The position numbers and the translations under genes were made by a program. From contig WQXI01000012.1 in the NCBI GenBank assembly GCA_009784935.1, positions 1 to 61,743 on the forward strand: a stretch of 61,743 nucleotides of DNA, written 5' to 3'. Each line of letters starts with the position of its first letter. Within the stretch, counting starts at the first letter, position 1. This document shows, piece by piece, positions 1 to 6,045 of this stretch. This DNA comes from Treponema sp. (GTDB taxonomy: Bacteria > Spirochaetota > Spirochaetia > Treponematales > Breznakiellaceae). The notes under the pieces are model-generated. The model saw only the letters and a program-made list of their open reading frames with translations, did not search any database and had not been told where the DNA came from.

Positions 1-27
1 TATGTTGCGGTGCGGGGGTGAGAAAAA

Positions 28-138
28 ATGGAGAAAGTAGTTTGGGATGACTGGGATGTTGGACCGGGAAAACAAGCGGAGCAGGAATCGATGGGTCCCC
101 CCCCCCCCCCCCCGCGTAATAAACAACAAGAAGGATAA
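28..138 (+). CDS. Possible 36-residue peptide ending in a poly-Pro run
   Basis: A small open frame starts at an ATG preceded by a G-rich stretch (GGGGGTGAG) and stops two bases before the next gene's ATG. It encodes an acidic start (MEKVVWDDWDVG...) and then six prolines, most of which are specified by the 17-C tract at 97-113. Because the tract lies inside the frame, gain or loss of one C changes the C-terminus: one C less gives a frame that runs past the next gene's start codon, one C more gives an immediate stop. No family is recognised. It could be the end of a real gene, a coupled leader peptide or chance. Confidence 0.3.
   Translation: MEKVVWDDWDVGPGKQAEQESMGPPPPPPRNKQQEG
97..113. repeat. 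17-base poly-C homopolymer
   Basis: Seventeen consecutive C residues end 27 bases before the ATG of the LuxR-type gene at 141. Tracts of this length slip during replication. Poly-G/C tracts next to genes are known phase-variation sites in Treponema pallidum. It may also mark a sequencing or assembly weak point, so its exact length is uncertain. Confidence 0.9.
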
Positions 139-140
139 AT

Positions 141-1490
141 ATGGGTAAAATATTTATACTTATATTTTTTGCTTTTGCTTTACCCTGTTTTGCGCAGCAT
201 TCGGCTCCAGTTACGGCTGCAGCTGCTTACACTGCAAGCTGTTCTGCGACACTAAATGAAGCTATGGCTGTTATTACGGCTGGCAATACTGCCATCGGTT
301 CTGCTGCCGCCGGCTCTCTGAACGAAATTATTATACTTGCAGATATTATTTTAGACGAACCTTTAATAATCGAAGACGGTGTGCATTTACGGCTTGTTGC
401 GGGAAACGCTGATGTAACTATTCAACGCGGCGGCAATAATTTAAGCCACCCTGTTATCTGGATAAGGGGAGAGAACGCGGTTCTTCATCTTGGAAAGCCC
501 GAAATGGAAAATAATTTGTTTATTGACGGCGGCTTTTTGAGCGACGGTATATATGCTTATGCGCCTTTGGCTGCGCTTTCGGGACCTGGCGCAAAACTTT
601 ATATGTATAATAATGTCTTTTTGCAAAATAATTATAACAAAGGCAATGTTCCGGGGAATAGTCATTTTCAAAACGGCGCAGGCGTTAATATCCGTACATT
701 CCCCGAAGATTCCGGGCGGCAGGCAGAGTTTATAATGAAGGGCGGAACTATTCGCGGAAACACTAATGATGTTCTAAGCCGGGTCGTAAAAGGCGGCGGT
801 GTGTTAATCCGCGGCTTTGGTATCTTTACTATGGAAGGCGGCATTATTATGGATAACACGGCTCTTATGACCGGCGGAGGTTTTCATACAGATTCTAGGG
901 GAACTTTTAATAAAACCGGCGGCATTATTTATGGAGCAAACGCGCCTGCGGGTTATCGCAATACTGCCATAGAAGGAATGGGTAAACCTCCAAGCTACGG
1001 GCATGCAGTATCTGTAGCTGTTGTAGATCATCAATTTTTTCAGTATAGGAACGATTCGATTGCAGAAAATGAAAATCTTAGTTATACAGGCGCGCGAGAA
1101 GGAAACGGTGTCTTTGGCGCAGGAGAAAAATGGGATACTTCTGATAAAGATATATGGCAGCGCATACTTGTTATTGTTCTCATAGTTTTTGCAGTTTCTG
1201 TTCCTGTTTTTCTGATCGTATGGAGATTTACTTTTAAAAAACAGCTGGATAAAAAGTTAAAAGAAAACCCTGCGCCGGTAATTAATTTAGAAATTTTTGG
1301 GCTGTCTCCGCGGGAAAAAGAAATATGCAAACTATTATTAACAGATCTCTCTCTTAAACAAGTTGCCTACGCATTAAAAATTTCTAATTCGGGCGTTAAT
1401 TTTCATATTAAAAACCTGTATTCAAAATTGAACATTCACAGCCGCAGAGAATTAATGGTAAAATTTATGAATCAACATACTATGTCATAA
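141..1490 (+). CDS. Membrane-spanning LuxR-type regulator with exported repeat domain
   Basis: This 449-residue protein begins with a signal peptide (residues 1-18, ending CFA). A Gly-rich region follows (about 95-290) with repeats of the type MKGGTIRGNT / MEGGIIMDNT that look like turns of a right-handed beta-helix. One membrane helix lies at about 342-362. After it comes a basic stretch and, at about 387-445, a LuxR/GerE helix-turn-helix (LSPREKEICKLLL, SGVNFHIKNLYSKL). The predicted topology puts the repeat domain outside the inner membrane and the DNA-binding domain in the cytoplasm, so it could act as a one-component transmembrane sensor. AAGGA precedes the ATG. The DNA-binding call is firm; ligand and targets are unknown. 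Confidence 0.8.
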   Translation: MGKIFILIFFAFALPCFAQHSAPVTAAAAYTASCSATLNEAMAVITAGNTAIGSAAAGSLNEIIILADIILDEPLIIEDGVHLRLVAGNADVTIQRGGNNLSHPVIWIRGENAVLHLGKPEMENNLFIDGGFLSDGIYAYAPLAALSGPGAKLYMYNNVFLQNNYNKGNVPGNSHFQNGAGVNIRTFPEDSGRQAEFIMKGGTIRGNTNDVLSRVVKGGGVLIRGFGIFTMEGGIIMDNTALMTGGGFHTDSRGTFNKTGGIIYGANAPAGYRNTAIEGMGKPPSYGHAVSVAVVDHQFFQYRNDSIAENENLSYTGAREGNGVFGAGEKWDTSDKDIWQRILVIVLIVFAVSVPVFLIVWRFTFKKQLDKKLKENPAPVINLEIFGLSPREKEICKLLLTDLSLKQVAYALKISNSGVNFHIKNLYSKLNIHSRRELMVKFMNQHTMS

Positions 1491-1556
1491 AGTTCTATTG
1501 GTAAAATCCTTATTGGCAAAACGAGTTCTTTGGTGTTAAACCCTAATAATGCAAAA

Positions 1557-1574
1557 CCTACCAATATTTATAGG
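1557..1574. promoter_or_regulatory. Candidate operator 1 (CCTA-N10-TAGG)
   Basis: The sequence CCTACCAATATTTATAGG is an imperfect palindrome. It is closely matched by a second copy 42 bases downstream, which is four helical turns, so both would face the same side of the DNA. Both lie upstream of the lipoprotein promoter. Confidence 0.45.
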
Positions 1575-1598
1575 TAAAAAAGCTCAAAAAAAGGCAAA

Positions 1599-1616
1599 CC
1601 TATCTACATTTATAGG
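1599..1616. promoter_or_regulatory. Candidate operator 2 (CCTAT-N8-ATAGG type)
   Basis: CCTATCTACATTTATAGG is the second copy of the palindrome at 1557-1574, with the same 18-base length and the same flanking CAAA/CAAAA. Its centre is about 59 bases before the start predicted from the -10 box at 1655-1660, a common position for an activator. Confidence 0.45.
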
Positions 1617-1654
1617 ACGAAATAACCAAAATATCGAATATATTAGAAAATAAC

Positions 1655-1660
1655 TATAAT
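1655..1660 (+). promoter_or_regulatory. -10 box (TATAAT) of the lipoprotein gene
   Basis: A perfect TATAAT lies 28 bases before the ATG at 1689. No good -35 hexamer is present 16-18 bases upstream, which fits a promoter needing an activator bound at the twin palindromes. Confidence 0.5.
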
Positions 1661-1688
1661 ACAGCGGAAATACCGCAGGGAGAACATA

Positions 1689-2021
1689 ATGAAAAACACA
1701 GTAAAGATTATCGGGATTATTGCTTTTATTGCAATAATTGGGCTAACAATCGCAGCTTGCGGAGGCGGCGGCGGTAAACTGGATGGCACTTACGAAAATA
1801 CAACGGCTGGATTTACAACATCATTTACCTTTGAGGGTAACACAGTTGTCATGAAGATGGGCGGATCTGTTTTAGCCGAAGGCACTTTTGAAACTAAAAA
1901 CGGCGAGTTGTCAGTTGCTTATACTAACGGTGTATCAGATTCATTTAAGTATACCATTAAGGGTAACACATTGACTCTGAATAATAGTAGTTATGGAGAA
2001 GCGGTCTACACCAAGAAGTAA
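1689..2021 (+). CDS. Small Gly-rich lipoprotein with lipocalin-like repeats
   Basis: The 110-residue product has a lipoprotein signal peptide with the lipobox TIAAC (Cys24) followed by a run of glycines. The mature part (LDGTYENTTAGF..., then FEGNTVVMKMGG, GTFETKNGELSVAYTNG, YTIKGNTLTLNNS) shows alternating strands seen in small lipocalin-like lipoproteins that treponemes carry in many copies. GGGAGA lies nine bases before the ATG. It sits directly downstream of the membrane LuxR gene and of two palindromes, so it is a candidate target of that regulator. Function unknown. Confidence 0.75.
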   Translation: MKNTVKIIGIIAFIAIIGLTIAACGGGGGKLDGTYENTTAGFTTSFTFEGNTVVMKMGGSVLAEGTFETKNGELSVAYTNGVSDSFKYTIKGNTLTLNNSSYGEAVYTKK

Positions 2022-2048
2022 TGTGTGGGTGCTTGACACCAATTTTAC

Positions 2049-2078
2049 AAAAAAAGGGGGCAGCGCTCCCTTTTTTTT
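2049..2078. terminator. Bidirectional Rho-independent terminator
   Basis: Seven A and GGG pair with CCC and the following T run around a GC-rich loop (GCAGCGC region). A T run on each strand lets it end both the lipoprotein transcript (+) and the hemerythrin/Cys-rich transcript (-). Confidence 0.8.
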
Positions 2079-2100
2079 ATGCATTAATAATAATATTGAA

Positions 2101-2244
2101 TTATTTTTTATCGTCATCGTAACCGGTTTTACCGCAGCTTGTGCTAGAACCGGTTTTTACATGATATGCAATACAAGCTTTGCAGTCTCCATGGCGATTA
2201 CATGGATATGTGCATTTGCAGGATTTGTTTATTTGATCAGGCAT
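2101..2244 (-). CDS. 47-residue Cys-rich protein, DUF6485-like
   Basis: A short frame begins ten bases after the hemerythrin stop, with AGGGGA seven bases before its ATG. The product (MPDQINKSCKCTYPC...) has the spacing CKCTYPCNRHGDCKACIAYH with a further Cys near residue 37. This resembles the small Cys-rich family with a C-x-C-x3-C-x5-C-x2-C-x3-H pattern annotated in anaerobes as DUF6485, which probably binds metal. The terminator at 2049-2078 follows it. A plus-strand open frame over the same DNA is a shadow because it runs through that terminator. Likely co-transcribed with bacteriohemerythrin. Confidence 0.75.
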   Translation of the reverse strand: MPDQINKSCKCTYPCNRHGDCKACIAYHVKTGSSTSCGKTGYDDDKK

Positions 2245-2254
2245 AACATCCCCT

Positions 2255-2731
2255 TTAATTTGTACTTTTAATATCTTCTGCAGAAATGCTTAATCTGCCG
2301 TCGTCTTTTCTGGTGGCTATTTTTCTAAAGTATTCAAAATACTTTTTATCCATTAGAGCGATATGGGACAAAACCCAGTCTTTTAAAAACCTTGTAAACG
2401 AAGAAAGGGTGAGTCTTTTTCCGGCTTCGTAGTCTTTGATGTTTTCGACTACTTCGAGTATAAAGGTTTCGTGTTCCTTTTTATGCTCGGCGTAACCTTC
2501 AAATTTGGTCGCAAGCATTAATTTTTCTTCTGTAGCAAAGTGGGTCTTTACATAAGAAACCGCATCGTTAATAACCCTGTTAAAGTAATTATGCTCCTGA
2601 AGATCATTGCCGGTAACATGGTTAAACATCTCATTAACAAGCTCAACAAGCTGCTTGTGCTGATCGTCTATCAGTTTAACCCCGCACGAGAACTTGTCAG
2701 ACCATGTGACTAATTCGTTATTTACAATCAT
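2255..2731 (-). CDS. Bacteriohemerythrin (O2-binding di-iron protein)
   Basis: The 158-residue protein carries the whole hemerythrin ligand set: His25 (IDDQHKQL), His64 and Glu68 (THFATEEKLM), His83 and His87 (EHKKEHETF), His123 and Asp128 (HIALMDKKY). Hemerythrins bind O2 reversibly at a di-iron site in a four-helix bundle; in anaerobes they sense, store or scavenge oxygen. It has no signal peptide, so it is cytoplasmic. GAGGGATT precedes the ATG. It is divergent from aroF and shares its operon with a Cys-rich small protein, which suggests an oxygen or redox protection role (inference). Confidence 0.93.
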   Translation of the reverse strand: MIVNNELVTWSDKFSCGVKLIDDQHKQLVELVNEMFNHVTGNDLQEHNYFNRVINDAVSYVKTHFATEEKLMLATKFEGYAEHKKEHETFILEVVENIKDYEAGKRLTLSSFTRFLKDWVLSHIALMDKKYFEYFRKIATRKDDGRLSISAEDIKSTN

Positions 2732-2776
2732 AATCCCTCAATTGTATTCTATCACAATATTTATTTTTTAACAAGA

Positions 2777-2805
2777 TTGAATTTCCTTTGCATATTCTAT
2801 ACAAT
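2777..2805 (+). promoter_or_regulatory. Promoter of aroF
   Basis: TTGAAT at 2777-2782 and TACAAT at 2800-2805 are separated by 17 bases. The predicted start is about 2812, leaving a leader of some 21 bases with AAGGAG before the ATG at 2833. Confidence 0.7.
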
Positions 2806-2832
2806 GAAACAGAGTTACTCAAGGAGAAATAT

Positions 2833-3846
2833 ATGGTCTTTATTTTAAAGCCCAACGTACCAAAAGAAAAAATTGACAAATTTATAGAAGAATGGGAACA
2901 AAAGGGGTTTTCTACCATTCACAGTATAGGAACAGAGCACACCGCTATCTGCTTAATTGGAAACACTATGGCTGTGGATTTGGATCATGTTGTCCAGACC
3001 AATGACATTATCGACTTTGGTAAACGAATAACTGAACAGTTTAAAGCCGTTAACCGTACTGTCCGCGAAGATGACACTATTGTCAAAGTCGGGGATGTGT
3101 CAATCGGCGAGGGATTTTTCCCGGTTATAGCGGGTCCATGTTCTGTAGAAAGCGACGAACAGATTCTGGAAATCGCCCGCAGCGTAAAGCAAAGCGGGGC
3201 AAAAATACTCAGAGGCGGCGCGTTTAAACCCAGAACTTCGCCTTATGCGTTTCAGGGCAAGCAGGTCGAAGGGCTTAATATGCTCCGCCTTGCAAAGAAA
3301 GAGACTGGCTTGCCGATTGTATCAGAAATTATGAATCAGACCCAAATTGATTTGTTTGATGATGTTGATATGGTTCAAATCGGCGCGCGTAATATGCAGA
3401 ACTACGATTTATTAAAAGTTGTAGGAAAGTTAAAAAAACCTGTGCTTTTAAAGCGCGGTCTTGCAAACACTATAGAAGAACTATTAATGAGCGCAGAATA
3501 TATTGTTTCTTCCGGTAATGACAATGTCATTCTTTGCGAACGCGGTATCCGTACATTCGAAACATATACGCGCAACACGCTGGATTTATCCGCTATTGCG
3601 GTTATTAAGCAAAAGTCGCACCTGCCTATCATTGTAGACCCAAGCCATGCCGTTGGTATCAGAAGTTTTGTGCCGCCGCTTGCAAAAGCCGCTTTGGCTG
3701 CAGGAGCTGACGGCTTAATGATAGAAGCGCATAATAATCCTGCTAAGGCATTGTGCGACGGCGCGCAAAGCCTGGACTTGGAACAGTTTGGCGCGCTTAT
3801 GGAAGAGTTAAAAGTGCGTGCGGAGATAGAGAAGAAGGTTTTTTAG
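2833..3846 (+). CDS. aroF: DAHP synthase (3-deoxy-7-phosphoheptulonate synthase), type I beta
   Basis: This enzyme condenses PEP and erythrose-4-phosphate, the first step of the shikimate pathway. The 337-residue form starting at the ATG at 2833 is preferred because AAGGAGAAATAT precedes it; an upstream alternative start has no such site and overlaps the promoter. Residues 1-70 (MVFILKPNVPKEKIDKF...) form the N-terminal ferredoxin-like regulatory domain of the I-beta class. The TIM barrel shows AGPCSVES (100-107), LRGGAFKPRTSPY (126-138), QIGARNMQN, CERGIRTFE and the DPSHAVG end motif. A repeat element separates it from trpE, and the two probably form one tryptophan or aromatic branch unit. 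Confidence 0.95.
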   Translation: MVFILKPNVPKEKIDKFIEEWEQKGFSTIHSIGTEHTAICLIGNTMAVDLDHVVQTNDIIDFGKRITEQFKAVNRTVREDDTIVKVGDVSIGEGFFPVIAGPCSVESDEQILEIARSVKQSGAKILRGGAFKPRTSPYAFQGKQVEGLNMLRLAKKETGLPIVSEIMNQTQIDLFDDVDMVQIGARNMQNYDLLKVVGKLKKPVLLKRGLANTIEELLMSAEYIVSSGNDNVILCERGIRTFETYTRNTLDLSAIAVIKQKSHLPIIVDPSHAVGIRSFVPPLAKAALAAGADGLMIEAHNNPAKALCDGAQSLDLEQFGALMEELKVRAEIEKKVF

Positions 3847-3935
3847 TCCGCGGATTTACGCGGAGGGCACGGAGTTCTTTATTCGAACTCTTTATTTTCC
3901 TCCGTGTTACTCCGTGTACTCTGTGGTTAAATATT
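3847..3935. repeat. Dispersed CACGGAG/CTCCGTG hairpin repeat, copy 1
   Basis: Between aroF and trpE lies a stretch with GCGGAGGGCACGGAG on the left and CTCCGTGTTACTCCGTG then TACTCTGTGGTTAAAT on the right. The arms can pair, and GAGTTC/GAACTC pairs at the tip. The right end (ACTCCGTGTACTCTGTGG) is identical to part of the copy inside the gene at 16518-17867. Confidence 0.8.
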
Positions 3936-3948
3936 AGGGAGATATTTT

Positions 3949-5469
3949 ATGTATAAACCATTATTAGAAGAAGCGAAGCAGATTACTAAAAGCGGGCAAT
4001 ATGATTTGATTCCAATCAGTACAGAAATGTATGCGGATATGTTTACTCCAATCGATGTATTTAAAAAGCTAAAAAAAGTAAGCAAACATTGTTTTATTCT
4101 GGAAAGCGCAGAAGATATAAAAACATGGGGAAGATACACTTTTTTGGGATTTAATCCTTCGCTGGAGATTACATGCCTAAACGGTAAAATGACAATCAAT
4201 GCAAAAGAAAAAAAGTCTTTTACAACGGACAATCCAAGCAAACATATTCAGGAAATCCTTGATCAGCACAAGAGCATTAAACTGGATTATCTGCCGTCAT
4301 TTACGGGAGGACTTGTAGGTTATTTTGCTTATGATTATGCTAAATATTCGGAACCTGCTCTTAACATCGACACAGAAATTAATTTGGCTGATACAACCGA
4401 TCGCTTTAATGATGTCGATTTAATGCTTTTTGACAAAGTGATTGCCTTTGATCATTACAAACAAAAAATCATTTTAATTGTGAATATAAAAACAAATAAC
4501 TTAGAAGCTGAATATAAAAAAGGAATACAGCAGCTTGAACAGTTAAAAAAACTGATAAGCGCCGGCGGGCATGAAAAAATACCCCCTGCAAATTTAAAGT
4601 CAGATTTTAAAGCATTATTTACAAAAGAAGGTTATTGTCAAATAGTAGAAAAGGCAAAAGATTATATCAGTAAAGGCGAAATAGATCAGATAGTATTATC
4701 CAATCGTTATGAAGCAGATTTTGACGGCAGTATTTTTGATACATACCGTGTGCTTAGAACAATAAATCCTTCGCCTTACATGTTTTATTTTAATGGAACC
4801 AATCAGGAGATTGCGGGAGCGTCGCCGGAAACCCTCGTAAAACTGCATAACGGCAAATTGTCCACTTTTCCTCTGGGCGGAACGCGGCGGCGGGGCGCAA
4901 CAGACGAAGAAGATATCGCTTTAGAAAAAGAGCTGCTTATTGATAAAAAAGAATTGTCAGAGCACGAAATGCTTGTAGATCTCGGCAAAGAAGATCTTGG
5001 CAAAGTCAGCAAGCCCGGAACTGTAAAAGTAGAAAAGTACAGAACTATTCTTAGGTTTTCTCACGTTATGCATATTGGTTCTACTGTAACAGGCGAAATC
5101 CGCGAAGACAAAACAGGACTTGACGCTATCAATGCAATTCTTCCTGCAGGCACTTTGTCGGGAGCGCCGAAAGTCCGCGCAATGCAGATAATAAACGAGC
5201 AGGAATCCTTTATGAGCCCGGAGAGCGGAGTCTCCAAAGTAAAAAGCAGCCGCGGTATTTACGGCGGCGCAATCGGCTATTTGGATTTTACAGGCAACAT
5301 GGATACCTGCATTGCAATCAGAATTGTATACAGAAAAAATAATAAAGTGTTTGTAAGAAGCGGCGCAGGCATTGTTGCAGAAAGTAACCCTGAATCGGAA
5401 TATCAAGAATGCGTTAATAAATCTATGGCGGTTATGAATGCGCTAAAGCAGTCCAGCGGCGGGATATAA
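3949..5469 (+). CDS. trpE: Anthranilate synthase component I
   Basis: TrpE makes anthranilate from chorismate with ammonia supplied by TrpG. The 506-residue product has the N-terminal regulatory part with the tryptophan-binding ILES motif (residues 50-53) followed by GRYTFLGFNP, then FTGGLVGYFAYD. The chorismate-binding domain has ASPETLVKL, GTRRRG, FSHVMHIGSTVTG, LPAGTLSGAPKVRAMQI and GGAIGYLDF. The ILES motif argues for TrpE rather than PabB and for feedback control by tryptophan. GGGAGA precedes the ATG. No trpG or other trp gene follows in this window, so the glutaminase must lie elsewhere. Confidence 0.93.
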   Translation: MYKPLLEEAKQITKSGQYDLIPISTEMYADMFTPIDVFKKLKKVSKHCFILESAEDIKTWGRYTFLGFNPSLEITCLNGKMTINAKEKKSFTTDNPSKHIQEILDQHKSIKLDYLPSFTGGLVGYFAYDYAKYSEPALNIDTEINLADTTDRFNDVDLMLFDKVIAFDHYKQKIILIVNIKTNNLEAEYKKGIQQLEQLKKLISAGGHEKIPPANLKSDFKALFTKEGYCQIVEKAKDYISKGEIDQIVLSNRYEADFDGSIFDTYRVLRTINPSPYMFYFNGTNQEIAGASPETLVKLHNGKLSTFPLGGTRRRGATDEEDIALEKELLIDKKELSEHEMLVDLGKEDLGKVSKPGTVKVEKYRTILRFSHVMHIGSTVTGEIREDKTGLDAINAILPAGTLSGAPKVRAMQIINEQESFMSPESGVSKVKSSRGIYGGAIGYLDFTGNMDTCIAIRIVYRKNNKVFVRSGAGIVAESNPESEYQECVNKSMAVMNALKQSSGGI

Positions 5470-5479
5470 GAATTTTCGA

Positions 5480-5513
5480 AGAGCCTCACACAGAGGCACA
5501 GAGGACACGGAGG
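5480..5513. repeat. Dispersed hairpin repeat, copy 2 (one arm only)
   Basis: The sequence GAGCCTCACACAGAGGCACAGAGGACACGGAGG is a single arm of the family. It shares GAGCCTCACAC with copy 4 at 28.8 kb. Its end, GGAGG at 5509-5513, is placed to act as the ribosome binding site of the next gene. Confidence 0.75.
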
Positions 5514-5523
5514 AAGAATAAGG

Positions 5524-6045
5524 GTGAAAGTGCAAATCCACGAGAGTGCGGAGTTACCTACGAGTGCGCTTGTTTTTTCCAATGACTTACTAAACTACTG
5601 CAAAGCCAACACCTGCGGGAATTATAATAAATCATGGACTTGTCCGCCTGCCTGCGAAAGTATAGAAGAACAAAAACAAAAAATTTTTTCTTACGAAAAA
5701 TTAATTGTATTTACAACAAAGCACAATACAGAAGATTCGTTTGATTACGACAGTATAGAAAAAGGCAGAAAGCTTCATACATCGCTTACGATAAAAATAA
5801 AGGAACAGCTCCCCGACGCTCTTGTTTACGGCGCCGGAAACTGCCCTGTATGCGTCAAATGCGCCTTTCCGTCTCCCTGCAGTTTCCCGCAAAAAAAAAT
5901 ATGTTCTATAGAAGCTGCCGGCATTAATGTTACAGAACTCAGTAAAACAGCCGGCATAGCTTACAATAACGGACCCAATACCGTTACTTTTTTTTCTATC
6001 ATTTTCTGCCAAAAACAAACACACTTGAAAGAGATGGATCTTTAA
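5524..6045 (+). CDS. DUF2284 Cys-rich putative metal-binding protein
   Basis: The 173-residue protein has the family's Cys spacing: Cys26, Cys31, Cys40, Cys44 (TCPPAC) and a second cluster Cys107, Cys110, Cys113, Cys119 and Cys127 (NCPVCVKCAFPSPC). DUF2284 proteins are predicted metal or Fe-S proteins of unknown role common in anaerobes. The start is GTG at 5524; the only nearby ribosome binding site is the GGAGG of repeat copy 2. Its 3' end overlaps the end of the convergent cyclase gene by 47 bases. A link to the corrinoid genes nearby is possible but not shown. Confidence 0.8.
   Translation: MKVQIHESAELPTSALVFSNDLLNYCKANTCGNYNKSWTCPPACESIEEQKQKIFSYEKLIVFTTKHNTEDSFDYDSIEKGRKLHTSLTIKIKEQLPDALVYGAGNCPVCVKCAFPSPCSFPQKKICSIEAAGINVTELSKTAGIAYNNGPNTVTFFSIIFCQKQTHLKEMDL

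Noticed and set aside
2121-2155. Hairpin from two AACCGGTT copies as a terminator
   Set aside because: The two palindromes are inside the Cys-rich gene and code for KTG and KTGY; the AT-rich terminator at 2049-2078 is the better candidate.
1993-2271. 92-codon plus-strand open frame
   Set aside because: It crosses the terminator at 2049-2078 and overlaps a better supported Cys-rich gene on the other strand.
2788-2832. Longer aroF start
   Set aside because: The extension overlaps the promoter and has no ribosome binding site; the ATG at 2833 has AAGGAG.
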